A stretch of DNA of 64,000 nt from Phoebastria nigripes (GCA_035582835.1 JAYKAV010000478.1:1638086-1702085), one strand, 5' to 3'; shown: positions 10,531 through 23,700, counted from the stretch's first letter. Program-made: numbers and translations. The notes: a model not told the origin generated them from the letters alone.

Positions 10531-13261
10531 CCGTCAGGACCTTGCATACATTTCTGTTTCTCAGTGCAGAATTTTAGGTCATGGAGTGCCGCAGGAGTAG
10601 CTCCATGCTACCCACACTGCCTTCACTGTCCTACATGGTTTCAAAAGTACACTGCTTTGGAAACTGCAGGCCTCCCTGCTGTCAGAAACATGATGCTTAG
10701 GGTGTGATCCCACAGAACCATGCCACCACAGCAAAGTAGGTCCCCGCACCCATGACACTTCAGTGGCCCTCAGATACGTCAGTACCTCACTGAAGTTATG
10801 TCCTTACTGAAGACCCTGCTGTAAACAGCATCACTGAAATGGTCCGGGTTAAGCAGGTTCCTTTCCTCTTTTCTTCCAGTTTTTTTTTACTGTTGATTAA
10901 GTCATATTGCCTTATCAAGAAACACTTCAGGTCAATGTGGCCCAGCATTGCCACCTGAAAGAAGCCCTTCTGTTCTTCCTCACCTGCTCGTTCCTACTCC
11001 TGAGCAGCATTTCTTCATCCTGGCACAAGCAAGTGCACAGCCTCGAGGTAAAACAGATTAGGAAACCGATCTGGCTGAAAACGAACCTGGCAGGAAAAAA
11101 ACNTCAAAATTTGTCCATTTTCAGCCAAATTGGTTCTCCACATTGGTTCACGGTGTAGCCAATGAACCAGTCATGCTCTGCCAGCATAAGAGACAAAATG
11201 CTACAGGGTGGGAACAGTGGACCTGGCCCAGGGGACAGGAAAGGATGGCTACTTCAGCAGCAGCTGCCCTGGCTTGTTCTTGTGTTCGCTGAACTGCAGC
11301 CTCTGTGATCCCCCCTCTGAGGGGAAGTGAGAGGGCTTTGGAGTCAGGGTTAGGGGCTTCTTTAGATGGCTCCACAGTCAAGAGTAAGCCTTGTGAAACG
11401 GCTTTCAAAACGGTACCATCTATCTCCAGAGAAGTAACATCTTTTTGATGAGATGAAAATCAAAATTCTTGTTGTTCTTTGGTTGTAATAATGAAAACTT
11501 TCTTTTCTCCTTCTGCAGAGTTACTAGCTATACCCCCAGGGCATTGCCTATGTTCCAAGGACCGAGATTCCCCAGTACATGATACAAGTAATCTCCGCTG
11601 CTGATGATGATGGAAGAAGAGAGTATAAATCAGACGAGGAAACTCTGCCAATCTAAACCAGCTTTGTAGTTTTCAGATGCAACATTCTTTGGCATGAATT
11701 GTGTTTAGCCACACTTCTCTTCTTTAAAAACAACTGCCGCCTTCTCCAGAGTTGCCTGCATTTCTCTGTGGCTGGTGAAGTGTCAAAGTTCCCTTCCAAT
11801 CTTTACAGTTCATTCTCTTTCCCTTTGAAATCTCTCACTAACCATTTCTTGTACCTGCACTCCAGCATTTCAGTGTATTCACCGCCTGGCTTTCTTATAC
11901 ATATTTCAGAGCTGGTAAGCAGCAGTGGAATTCCCTAGGAGGGGGTTGATCTGGAGAAATGCCGAGAGCCATAGCAATAAAATAAAAATAACAACAAAAA
12001 CCAACAGGGTATTATAGATGTTCAACACTATTCAGAATCAGATACTTAGCCTATGAATTGTGGCAAGTTTTGCAGCTGCCTGCACAGTCTAAAGCAACCC
12101 TGCAAAAACTGTATGTAATGCAATAAAATGGTTATTCTTATTAGCTGATGTAACAGCGTAGGGATCCCTGCCAAGAACTATGGACCTTACATGTGGTCCT
12201 TTGATAAATATCTTTGTATGTGCTTGGTATTAACAAAAGCATTACCATCTGTTTACCTTGCACTAATACACATCACATTTTTGCACAAATCCTAGCTTGT
12301 ATTGCATAAGCCTAAGCTAGGCACTGTATCCATCAGAATGGGTGACAAAGGTTTAAATCAAGCAGGCCGTGTTTCAGCACGTTATTCATAAAACTAGGTC
12401 ATGGGATAAATGTACTGTTGGAACACAGCTTTATACTAATTTTCCCAGTAAGATGCATCATAAATATTAACTGTCCTGAACACATATACACAGGCTCATG
12501 GCCTTGGCTCCAGGCCCTTCACATGGAAGCTGGAGAATGAGCTCTGACTTAAGGTAGTGAGAATGTGAGGAACTCTGAATTATCATCAATAATAGATTCT
12601 TTGCTGCCTCAAGCTTTTTCAGCCAAACAGTAACACAGCACTGCACATGGGAGCCTAGCACCATGGAGCCTGGTCCTGCAACACCTCACTGATAGGAACA
12701 GCGTTTAATAAGGCTATGTGGGACTAAGGATTGTTTGCCTTAATGTGCTGCCTCTTTAGCAACTATGATCAGAGTGCTCTTTTCAAGCAAGCTTTTAAAC
12801 TTACACAAACTTGTGCCTCTTTACTATCTTCAGTGCAGCTCTACTAGTAACGTGGGCTCAAGAACACGCAGCGTCCCCTCCTCCCCCAAACACTCACTCA
12901 CTCACATACACACACTCTCCATTGTACTATTATCTTCCAACACAGTTTTCAGCTTGCTTGTGATATCTGAAGCAGGTATGTCTGCACACAGTACATCTCG
13001 TACGCTGCGGGAACTTCCAGAAACAATAGTGTAGCAATATGTAATTATTTACAGTGGCAGCGCAAAGAAGGAGATTAAGATTATTTGTGATCATGGGTAT
13101 GCATCCTTCTTTCCATTCTCATGGTATTTCCTGCCTGAGTGAAAGGAGGAAGAACCAGAAATCCACTGAGAATCTCTGTCTCTAAATTTTTTCAGTCTCA
13201 AGAAGTATAGCCAATAATAACAGTATTCAGAGTGCTTTTCCCCGATAATTTTCAATGTGCC
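10531..13261. other. No gene seen
   Basis: Unique DNA. An inverted repeat CCTAGCTT (12,291-12,298) / AAGCTAGG (12,314-12,321) and a short CACT microsatellite at 12,894 are the only structures noticed. The 108-codon plus frame at 10,381-10,707 starts inside a worn repeat and has no family. Confidence 0.55.
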
Positions 13262-13375
13262 TCACAAAGAGGGATAAGAATAATGATCCTTATTTTATAG
13301 ACTATAACACAACCAACAAAAGAGCCAAGAATGGAACCCAGATAGCTTGCCCTTTCCTCTGGGCTTTGCTATTGT
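13262..13375 (-). mobile_element. MIR-type SINE relic (reverse orientation)
   Basis: The plus strand reads GATAAGAATAATGATCCTTA, then TTTTATAGACT, and further on AGAATGGAACCCAGATAGCT. This is the order seen in reverse-complement MIR elements (3' A/T-rich part, 'TTTTACAGA' core, 'GGGAATTGAACCCAGGTCTC' head). It is strongly diverged. A TTAAGCA-type palindromic repeat follows within 30 bp. Confidence 0.5.
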
Positions 13376-13394
13376 TTAAGGATTAGGACCCACA

Positions 13395-13500
13395 TTCAGG
13401 ATAACACCTCAACCACATGCCTGACTTCAAGCATTTGCTTAAGTCGCATTGATTTAAGCACATGCTTAAAATTAGGCATATTCTTAAATATGTTCCCTAA
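13395..13500. repeat. Amniote TTAAGCA-type palindromic repeat, copy 1
   Basis: Contains GACTTCAAGCATTTGCTTAAGT and TTTAAGCACATGCTTAAA, the latter a perfect 8-bp-arm palindrome with a 2-bp centre. The alternation of 'TTAAGCA..TGCTTAA' palindromes with a 'cattgacttcaatggga'-like block is a pattern I associate with an old interspersed repeat common in birds, turtles and crocodilians. I cannot name the family with certainty. Confidence 0.6.
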
Positions 13501-16329
13501 CCAGNGCTTAAATAACCATCCAGTCTTCTGGGTGCATATTCAGATAAGACTAGATTTTATTTAAACTCAGGAAGAGGAGGAAGAACAGACTGGGTGCAGC
13601 TCTTTTGCCCTTAAGTCATCCTGGTAGAGGTTCCCATATTGCAATTAAAAACTATATAGTGTTCTTAGTTATTGCCAACAGAGTAAGCNAAGTTAATGGA
13701 ATCTCACCAGAAGGAAAAAATGATGATGCCAAATGTCACCCAAATTGACTGAACTTTCAAAATCACCAGCATTTCCCAATGTTGCTTTCCCAGATTTCCC
13801 TGTGAGAATTACGAAACCTTGCAGCTGAAACTAGAGCGGCAGCAAAAGAAATCTCAGCACACGGCCAACTCCCACCTGCTAATGCTTCTGTGAATCAGAG
13901 AAACCTCTTGCTTACTCCAACAACAATTTATTGCTNTTATCCCCACAGTAACAATGTTTACCTACTCTTAAGTATATTAANAAATTCTTTATGTTTACCT
14001 ACACTTAATAGTGCTCCTCTTCTTTTGCCTAATTTTGCTCTAAACTTTTCTTACTTTTTATTGATCTAACAGCCAGACATTTCTACGTCTATCCTGATGA
14101 AGTACTTACAGAGGACTGTTATTGAGGATGGGTGAAACTCACGAAATTTGATGTCTGAATTTGAAACTTTCAAACTATTTCACAAAGTAAAATCCCTCCC
14201 CCCATTTACTGCCCTGGAATTTTTAGTCTGGGGCACTCCAGTTTTAGACGGTGATGACTCCAATCAAGCCAATGCTTTATACGCTGCTCAGCTGGAAGGA
14301 AAAGAATGTTTTGCAACAAATACATTTCAAATGTGTGCCCAANCCTTTGCTGAGGGACGTATTCCAAATTCCCATTGAGATTACAGAGTGAAACTTGGGG
14401 CAAGGTAATATGCCATCTCACCCACTTCCTTACTGTTAGCCACCTCATTCTGTTTATTTGTTTCCATTCTGCCATGGAAAAAGAAAGGAATTTAGGGATC
14501 TTTTTTCTCAGTTTAGCAGCCCAAATCTACTGGAGTCACAATTTAATACATCCAAAATAAGACAAAGTTAGGGCCAAATTAATGAAATATGGCCCTCTGA
14601 GTAAGCTGATGATATCTGGTGGCATTGTACAGATATTGCATATAATATATGTCTGTACATGATATGATATATAATATAACTATTAATATCTAGTCAGAGA
14701 AATTAATAATAAACAAACAGAAGAAAACAGTCAAACCTAAATTAGACAAAGACCCTATCACACTGGCACCGTACAAGCAAAGATTAGGAGACCCTCCATC
14801 CCCAGGAAGATTCTCACTGTCCCCCACGAATTCCATTACATTTTCTGATCCATCTGCGATGTTATTCTGATCTTTTAGATAGCACTTTCTCTGGGCTCTT
14901 TATATTCCATATACTGTGCTCTCTAAAGATCACCACTGGGGTTCAGACATTCTGGCAGTATGTTACTAGAGAAGAAGAAAATGTGCAACAGTGAGACCAA
15001 GCCGAACTTATAGTCATTTTGAAAAGTTCGCTTGGCTCTTAACTGACTACAAAAGTAATCAAGGGTTAAATCTTCTGTCTCATTTGGGAGACCTACAAAT
15101 GGTGCAAAGGGAGAGAAATTTGATTCATCAGCTGCAGAACAAGTAGTAAGTCAGCATGCTGAATTAAAGACAGATTAAGTATTTCAAACCTGATTCTTTT
15201 GCTTGGTGAAAACATCCCATTTAGCTAATGTGTATAACTTGATTATCGTGACAAATTTTACAAATATTGCCAGTGTGAATACAGAAAATATCTGTCTCAA
15301 AAGCATCTCTAATGCAATAATGCAATCAACAAGTTTGACGTAATATGACTATTTTATAATAATGCCTGTGATGTTTTGGCCCCATAACATGAAGCTGTTC
15401 CTTTTTTTCACTCTTGTTTGTGTATAGACATACACAGTGTGATGTGAGATATAATGAAAGACCATCTATAGGGCACCTGAATGAGTACTGAGTCATTTCC
15501 TTTTACTGTTAGGTGAGGAAAATTCTAGTTATCAAGACCTTTTTGTAGAGACTTCAGATCAGCCAGTACATATGGCTGTGCCTCCTTTTAAGCTCTTGAA
15601 TAGTGCAGTTGAAACCAAAGGAAATATTTATGATTTGAAAGTTAGATGCACGTTTAAGACTTTTGCTGCCTTTGCAAAGAAGTGCTATTGAAAAATATTT
15701 TATCAACAGTAAACTCAGAACAGGATAGTCCTACTGAGTAAGTAAGTAGGCAGGAATATATTAGCACACGGTGAGAAATGACAGAAAGTTTTTAGCCATA
15801 TCCACAGCTTGAGAAATTCCAATCCCTGTAATAGAGCCATGCTGATTTCTACCAATTAAAGATCTGGCCCTTTATTTTCTTTTTGATATATTTTCCCCTA
15901 ACACATATACAATACTTTCCCAAAGGTAAAAGCAGCTTCAAAGCATTTTTAAAGGAACATTAAAGAAAAGGAAGTTGTAACACTGACTGCCATTATTTTA
16001 TCTTGGACTTTACTGCAATTAAAAAGAATATAAAATGTTGTTGCTACCCTGGACACATACTTTTACATTTTTAGCCTTGGAAAAACACAGACTCTGACTC
16101 CTTGTGTCAGAGTAAGGGCCTCCGCACATTGTCCCTGCATTACGCTTTTTGATCCTGTTAAAAAATGTTACCCTGTGCAGCTCCATGCATCAAAGGAACG
16201 CTTGTACACACTGGGATCTGTTTCAGCCCTTAGGCAATGAGACCAAAAGACCCTTCTCATAAATTCTAATTCAAAAGTTTTTAGTTATCAAGAGGAAGTT
16301 TCCAATTGCTCTCTCACATGTGGGAAAAT
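13501..16329. other. No gene seen
   Basis: Unique A+T-rich DNA with a TA-rich stretch at 14,640-14,690. A hairpin-forming inverted repeat ACTCTGAC (16,091-16,098) / GTCAGAGT (16,106-16,113) lies near the end. Confidence 0.55.
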
Positions 16330-16720
16330 ATGTAAGCTACTGAGAGGACCTTTTGTCTGCGACTTTAATGGGGGCAATTTGCAAGGGGGAGTGCAAAGGT
16401 TCTAATATGCAGTGTGCACAGACAGTAAGCAGGCACATACTTGGTATTTAATGAAGTTCCATGAATCATTAGCCATACAATAACCATAGGGTTCTATAAA
16501 TCACCTGCAAAGATTTTTAGGCCAATAAGTTGAGCAGCACAGTGGCAGAGTGGAGCACCTCAAGGAGACCGGGAAGCAGGAGGAGGAAGGAAAAGAAAAA
16601 GATAAAAGGGGGGCACACAATGTATTATCTCTTAGCTGGCCTGCCAATCCAAAATTAAATCCTGTTGTTTTAACTTGTTGGCTTTACAGGAAAACAAGGC
16701 AATAAAATGAAACTTGTCCT
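16330..16720. promoter_or_regulatory. Candidate conserved regulatory element C
   Basis: Unique sequence containing GCGACTTTAATGGGGGCAAT, ATGAATCATTAGCCATACAA and TATAAATCACCTGCAAAG, with no repeat or coding signature. It is bounded downstream by the purine tract at 16,560-16,615 and the pyrimidine tract at 16,823. Proposed on texture only. Confidence 0.28.
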
Positions 16721-16822
16721 AATAAAAAACACTAGGATTTGCAAGAGGAAAATGTAGCTGAAAGATCACATGTATTTTAGACATCTGAACTGGAAAATCT
16801 GTGTGAGGGAACATTCAATTTT

Positions 16823-16860
16823 CTTTCTTTTCTTTCTTTTTTTTTCTTTTTCTTTGTTAA
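16823..16860. repeat. Pyrimidine-rich (TTTC)n tract
   Basis: Imperfect TTTCTTTC repeats merging into a T-rich run, next to the purine-rich stretch at 16,560-16,615 of the opposite bias. A simple repeat. Confidence 0.8.
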
Positions 16861-17079
16861 TTCACCCTGCTGATGAAACAGCCCTTCTGGAATTCCTTTC
16901 CTTTAAAAACATCAAACCATATCTGTACAGCTAAACAAAAGCTTGATTCTTTCCAATTAGCAAAAATGTAAATGTTATTTGCAAGACAGACTCTCATGAG
17001 TGGTTTTCTTATGCTGCAGTACATTCTAGTAACATATAGCTCCTAACCTGAAAAGACTGAATTTTTGCTGTAATTATGC

Positions 17080-18060
17080 AGGAAACAAACTTCCCACTGT
17101 GTTTTAAAAGGCAGAATGGCCGTGATCCCGTGCTGGAACCAAGATCCATTTTAGCTGGTCGGGAGGCCAGAGAGCAGATTCTCTCAGTTGCTGAAGTCCC
17201 TGCTGAAACATGCTAAAGCAGAGCAGCGGCATCTCACTCCTTCTCTCATACTCACACATATTCTGAGGTGCCACACAGTAAGAAGTCCTCCAGGTTCATT
17301 TATTACTCTTTCTTTGTATTTGTAGTTTCGGAAAGATATGGAAAGAAATCACACTGGCACTGGCAACTGGCAACGCCAGGTATTAGGACAAGCAAAAAAA
17401 AAAAATCCTATCTGGGATTGCTACCGTGTCTTGCTCACTTCAGAAATCTTTAAAATTGGGAGCCAAAACTACCCAATTCACGCCCAGTGGAAGGACACTA
17501 GGAACGACATTTTAACACATCATTTTCATTTGCNCTTCAGTGAAAGTTGGAGCCTAAGCCAGTCAGACACTAAGCCTAACCACAACACAGGCCCCCCTCA
17601 GCTAATAGGATAATTTAAAAATGAGAGACAACACAGCACCTTTAGCTCAACTCCCACATTTTGTCTGCATTCTCCCTCTCACTCCTATTTGGAGTTTGGT
17701 TATAAAATGCAAACGGCAGCAATCAGTTCCCAAGGTGGCATCCTGCCTGACTTGCCCCCAGCATGCTGGTGGGTGAGATAAAAGGAGGTGGCAGTGCACT
17801 GTTAATGCATTTACCTTTAAATACCGCCACTGCAAGCTAGTATATTCAATAGTTTCCAGCTAGTCCCTCATGATCATTTGTCCACATCACAATAAAACCA
17901 CCACACAGCATGCTTGCCTGTCTCTGCCCAAGAGAGGCCCCAGTACTAAAACAGCAGGGAGGCTGCAGGTAAAGAATCCAAATAAATTAGCGGAGCAGTA
18001 TGTCTAGAGTGCTTGCCTGCCTGCCCTGTGCCAGGATCTAGACTTTGGTTTAGTTTTCCA
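17080..18060. promoter_or_regulatory. Candidate conserved regulatory region D
   Basis: Nearly 1 kb of unique DNA with mixed composition and several CpGs. It includes CAGCAATCAGTTCCCAAGGT and TTAATGCATTTACCTTTAAA, and no interspersed repeat. Four short frames (60-91 codons) on both strands cross it and none resembles a protein. A non-coding exon or an enhancer are both possible. Confidence 0.25.
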
Positions 18061-19893
18061 TCCAATCCATCACGTCAGGTAGCGGGGTAGGGGTAAAGGG
18101 GGGAAAGATGGGAACTTGAAAAGGAAACTGAGTGTAGGAAAGCTAAAAGATAGATACTGCCATAACCATCGCAGGACATACTACAAGACATAAAAGAGCC
18201 TTTTATTATGACTATTTTCCATCCTGAAAGTGATACGGCTAGCAATAAAACAACAAACCCGCCAGTGTGATTCCTAAGCTGAGAGCAATTTAAGAAGCTT
18301 GGTTTGAAAGAATAATTACTGAACTTTAATTCACACAAGATATTCCAGGTTATAATGTATAAATAGCATAACAATCCCCACAAACGCTTTTTATGATACA
18401 GCTGCAAAGAACCGATTGCTAAGCAACTCAAAATTTTTACAAATTTGATACAATTTTAAATAGCTATAGTTCATCAACAAAATTGCTACATTTCCATTTT
18501 TTAAGTTTATTGCTGAAAATGATGCCCATTGAGTAAAGAAAGCTCTCTTCTTGGGCAGCTTTTAAAGTTGATATTCAAAGCTGAACTTTAACCTGAGGGA
18601 AATAACTATTTCAGTGACTCTGGGGCAGTGGGGAGGGAAGGAAGGACTGAAAGGAGGGGGAATATTTGAGAGGAATAACATCATGCAAACTCAAACTTCA
18701 GTATTTTCACATGAATTTAGATGGAAAATATTCAGCAGTTTTACCCAGTCCTAATTCTGCCCATAATTCAATCAGTCTTGTCTTGTGATAATCCCTTCTC
18801 CTTTCACTGAAAGAAGAGGCACTTAATCACTTAGTGCAGATAGATTGCTAGGAGGTTTAATTCAAACAACTTATTTTAAGTGATCTNAAACAAAAGGTAA
18901 ATGTATTTATTGTTCTAACATTTAGAGTGGTATAGGATAGAGCGGAGGAATAACAACCTCTCTTGGTACTTGGTATCGGATTGCTTCTTTTACGAGCCAT
19001 ACGGTAGTGATTAGGAAGCTTAGTACCTAAAAGTTTGCATACAGCACTAAAGTACACTGTTAGGATTTTTTTCCATGTTTCTAAGATTCTGCTCCCCAAC
19101 ATCAAGGCAGAGGACAGCAGTAGGTTGCATGTGATAATGTTTACAACCAAAGTCATTAGTAGTGCAATGTCACTTCTTTGCAGGGAGCTTCCACTTCCTA
19201 CTCTTGTAGAGGAAGGTGCGTGCACGTCTGTGTGTGGGCAAGCTGATGCATGTGTGCTCATTGATGTCTTTCTAGACTGATGGCCTGAAATAATACCCGC
19301 ACGTCCAAACACTTCCTATTGCCAAGAGAATTGTGATCCATCTCCAAATGTCGCAACTGATCTGAATTTGAATTTCAATAACAAGCTAAGCTAAATGTCT
19401 GGATCAGAACCCCCTCTCTGTTCCACATTTGCAAACATTTGCATTCAGATCTCGACCCGAACTTGCTAACCCTGCCCAATCCTGATTTCAGTCTTTGGCA
19501 TTTCTTGCACTGAATTATGCAAACACATGCACAAAAGCAACCTGGATTTTCAGTTGTTATTCATGAGTTCATTCACAAGCAAGTATAGAATATAACAGGT
19601 CATTTTTCTGTTAAACCACAGAAAAGCAGAATTCACAAGTCCAACTAGCAGCAATGTCAAGAGATACAAAGAAATAAGATGATCCCCATTACACTCAAAG
19701 TTACTTATATATAAGAAGATTTTTTTTCCAGATGAAATTTCCAGGCTAAGAAACCATGCTTACTTAACTTAAGTCCATTTATTGCAAGTATTTCAGTACT
19801 ATGCCTTGGATGTTTAAGGGATGTATTTGTGTTGGGGAATGAATGAAGGAATATATACAGCTTTCTCCTTGGGATAACTTCAGCTGAGATGGT
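18061..19893. other. No gene seen
   Basis: Unique DNA. Minus-strand frames of 118 codons (18,431-18,075) and 151 codons (19,312-18,857) are the longest here; neither shows a domain, signal peptide with a plausible mature chain, or codon pattern. The second contains an N-derived unknown residue. Confidence 0.55.
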
Positions 19894-19965
19894 TGGATGA
19901 AATCTAGACCTCAAAACAGCCCCTTGAAAAATTCCCACTGATTTCAGTGGGACTAGGATTTCACC
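19894..19965. repeat. Amniote 'CATTGACTTCAATGGG ... GGATTTCACC' fold-back repeat
   Basis: An imperfect fold-back. TTGGATGAAATCTAGACC on the left mirrors GACTAGGATTTCACC on the right. Between them lies AATTCCCACTGATTTCAGTG. The 'AAATCCTGGCCCCACTGAAGTCAATGGG...' composition is a repeat class I recognise from sauropsid genomes. It explains the 90-codon minus-strand frame at 19,705-19,977 in part. Confidence 0.6.
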
Positions 19966-20159
19966 TTGTTCACTCATCTGAATTGCTTCAGTTAGTGCCA
20001 GTTCTGCTGTGATAATCCTTGCAGATGAATGGAGGAACTCCAGTTTGTAGCATTTAATAATACAGCAACACAGTGGCTGAAACTAGATTCAGTGTCTGAG
20101 TCAGTTAAGCCTTAATTTAAACACTTAAACACTGTGTATTTTGAGTGTGGGCCAAGTCT

Positions 20160-20660
20160 TGTTCATGCCGAAATTATATGACACAAGCCGCGCTAAGATG
20201 TCAGCTCCAGCTAAGCGCTAGAATGCAGTGTAGCGTGAAGAAAGCCCCGACTTGTACTAGTCCTTAGCCCAAGCTCAGTCGCACGCCTGCTTGAGGACAT
20301 CAGTCCTTGTGGCAGTATCCTGTGGTCAGCACTGGGCAAACGAGTCAGCAATGGGGCCGTGACGCCACGTAGGGCAGGGTCAGTAGGACACGTAAGGCCA
20401 TGCTGATCCCACTGCCAGGGTGTCTGCAGGTGCTTGAGTAAGGAGCCTGCATCCAGCCGTGCTCCACCAGAATGTCTGTCTCCAGGCCTTTCCCTGACCT
20501 ATTACCTTTTCTTTCGGTGCTGCATCACAGCTATGTATGGGATCCGCAAGCCGGCAGCGTGTCAGCCTCCCGCACTCGCAAACGGCTGCGGAGGGAAACG
20601 CAGCTCACCCTTTCAACAGCAGCAGGAGCCTACGGCACATACCTTTGCCCAGGTGGCAAT
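20160..20660. promoter_or_regulatory. CpG-enriched patch
   Basis: About 25 CpG dinucleotides by hand count in roughly 500 bp, with G+C above 50%, against a CpG-poor background. The densest part is 20,538-20,615 (CCGCAAGCCGGCAGCGTG, CCCGCACTCGCAAACGG, CTGCGGAGGGAAACGCAG). It also contains a TGACG...CCACGT cluster near 20,360. This could be a weak CpG island or an undermethylated regulatory site. The two overlapping plus-strand frames here (83 and 106 codons) are in different phases and have no recognised domain; a high-GC region lacks stops by chance. Confidence 0.35.
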
Positions 20661-20792
20661 CTGGTGCCATCCCAAGGAGACCTGAGTGGGGACACCAGCT
20701 TTAAACAATCTCCCAAACAGTTATTGCCATTTTTGCATTATTTCGAGATAAAAGGGGCACTTCAGATCTGGGAAGTTAAAGGTTTGTATTAA

Positions 20793-23700
20793 AGATCTAC
20801 TGTCTGCCTTGAAAATTATGGAGCTTGACAGATGGAGGATGAAAGGCTGCAACAGAAGAAAAACATAGGCCACCACCCTTGACACCACTGACCACCCCGT
20901 TGCTGACAGCTTCTTCCCACAGCCTCGCTCTCCAAAGCGCTTCCCGCTTTAAGGAAATGTATCAGAACACAGGAGTTTATCTGCCCTGACCTCTACCCCC
21001 AAACTGAACCCTCTTTCATGTTAATTCTCTTCACAAAACCCACCGCATGTAAGGTCCCTGCAGTGCTTTGGCTTATTTGGTTCTCATTATTTGTTGTTGG
21101 TGGTGGTGGTTGTTGCTGTTATCTTATAGCAGATGAAGCACTGATCAAGAAATTCTTGAAGCACATTAAATACGATGATTGGTTTGCTGCTTTTGATGGG
21201 TTTAAGGTAGAGAGCAAGCCACATGCTGTTATTAGAGAAGCTTTTAAGAAATAAGAACAGATGAGAATTTTATTTCTAAATGTTTCAAATCAAGACAAAA
21301 AAACAAACTTCCATGATAGGAAGACTGCCAGGATTCCTCTGCTAAAAGCATACATTTGGGTTACCCATTTAGGTGGTACCTTTTCACGTTTATAGCTTAA
21401 CAGTTCAGAAGCAAAATATTTCAGGGCCTGATCCTCTGGCACAAATAATACAAATCAGAATCTGTCTATTTATAATTCAGCTTAGGTTCCCCAAAACAAG
21501 GCAGGCATTAAGGAAATGAGCTGAAATGAGGGAAATACTATATTCACACAGACAGTAATATCTGGAATCATTTTTTCCAGCAGGCCACAAGGGCTCTGAT
21601 GCTGAACTATTTTAGCCCGTTTCCATTCTTCTGCTGAACAAAATAATGTTCCAAACAACACCCCAAAACTTTACAAGGGAACTTAAGAAGGGCACTGTAG
21701 TGTAATTTTAAATTCATCTAGCAGTTCTCCTGACAATATAAGTGAGGTCACAGCACAGCTGAAGAAAATTCATTCTTAAACATGAATGAATGCTTACAAG
21801 ACTTCCCCCCCCACATCCCAGAGTTGAATTTCTGCAGATGATTCTCCTCTGTTGCTGACGCTTAGAAGACACACACAAATCTGGGAGTGAGGGGGAGGGA
21901 CCCTCACACTGAACAGGAAGAGCTGAAATGATAATTAAGATACCAGATTGTAACAGGGGAAAGGAGAACGTAATTCCCAGCTTGGCCCTAGTTTTCTGTG
22001 TCACCTGGAGCTACTCCTCAAAGGGACTGGGAGCAGTAGCTGGCACCATGGGAAGAAGCCACAAGCAGGGCGACCTGCACAGTGCCTGGGCTGAATTAAG
22101 CATCTCAGTGTTCTTGAAATAGCCGGGAGGCCACTGGCTAATGTGATGTACTGGACAGGGAAGCATTTTAAACCCAACTTTTTGGTAGGGAGGGGTCTAG
22201 AAATCCCAATCCAAGCTGCATTGAACAGATGTCAGATCAGGATGTTTGCCCAAAACCCTCTCCCAAATATATACAGCTACATTTCTTCCTATCAAAAACC
22301 AAAACAAACAAAGCATAAAGCAAGCAATAACAGAAAACAGAGCAGAGTTTACTCTTACAGTCCAGTTAGATGACATGGCTGAGCTAATCTAAAGCACCCC
22401 TGCTGCCAAAAGGGGACAATTCTTCTCCCTTTTCTCCTTCCTCCTTACTTCCTTCTTGCTCCAGTCCCTCCCCTCTGCTGCTTGTGTCAGCTCTAGAGCT
22501 TATCTGACTGGACAGTGAGAGACTCAATTCACTAACCCAGTGAAAAACTGATCCATCAAAACACAGTTTTCTGCAAGATCAGTGAGTTAAATTGGCTCAG
22601 CATGTGGTCAGATGAAAGCAGAACCTGCACAAGACAGGGGCTAGGATCAGGGCTGGAAAAGGAGCGAGCACTTGGCTGTTGGAGAAGGTAACCTGTGCCT
22701 CTGATACAGTATGTGCAACACGGATTTTACTCCCACCTTTAACTCAAGTTTGTTCAAACCCAGGCGTAGGTATATTGGAGCAAGGGTCCTAAGCTTCTAT
22801 TTTTACTGCATTTTGCTCGATCTCCAGTGCCAACACATCACTGTCACTCTCCAACTTCCCCGTCCCAACTAAGGGAGAAGTTGCCACATTGCACGTGGGA
22901 ACGTTAGTGATTACAACTGCAGCAGATAGTAAAAAATGGGCATCGGTGGCAGGGGTAGCGATCACTGACGCTGTGAGCTCTGAGTCCATTCCCATCTCAT
23001 GACACAATGTGATGGTATATATTTCTCACATGACCTGGTGGAGAGGCTGAAGAGCTCGTCATTGCCATCGCAGATATGTCCAAGCTGATGTTCAAAATCA
23101 CATCTTGAATCTCTCTCAATCTGTTTTGGAGTGGAGAGATAACTTCTGCATTTTATCCCACAATTGTTTCTTTTTCCAGTCCTTGGTGTAGGGACTGGAA
23201 CTCCAGTCTTCTCCCCCTCTAAATAAATGCCATCACCACAAGGCTACATACAACTGTTATTTGAAATACATCTCCTGCTTCCCAGGTTAAAAATCAACTC
23301 ACTGGGCTATGGGCTGAAGGGCGGGGTTTANGCATAGAAATGTAGGCCTCTAGGGAGTTTAAGTCCCTAGAGCTGAATAGGGATTTTGAGAAACTACATT
23401 TTCAACTTTTGGAGGGAACAGAGCATTCAGACACCTGGGCTGCCCGCCCTGTCAAACTGCCGCTTTGTGGTAAGAGAAATCTGACTCCTTTTGCTTCTCC
23501 AAGTAATTATTGTCATTGTGATTTTACACTGTNGAAGGACACAGTGCTTAAGGAATGAGGGTCTACACGTGCAAAAGGATGGTTTTTCTTTAAAGAAGCT
23601 GCATAAAAATTTATCGCTGTTCAGCACAACATGTCATTTGGACACAGGACCACCAGGGTGATGGGGCTGTTTTTCTTCTCCATTCATCCATTTTTAAATC

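Noticed and set aside
18857..19312. 151-codon minus frame as a gene
   Set aside because: No domain, unremarkable composition, overlap with an opposite frame, and length near chance expectation for this window.
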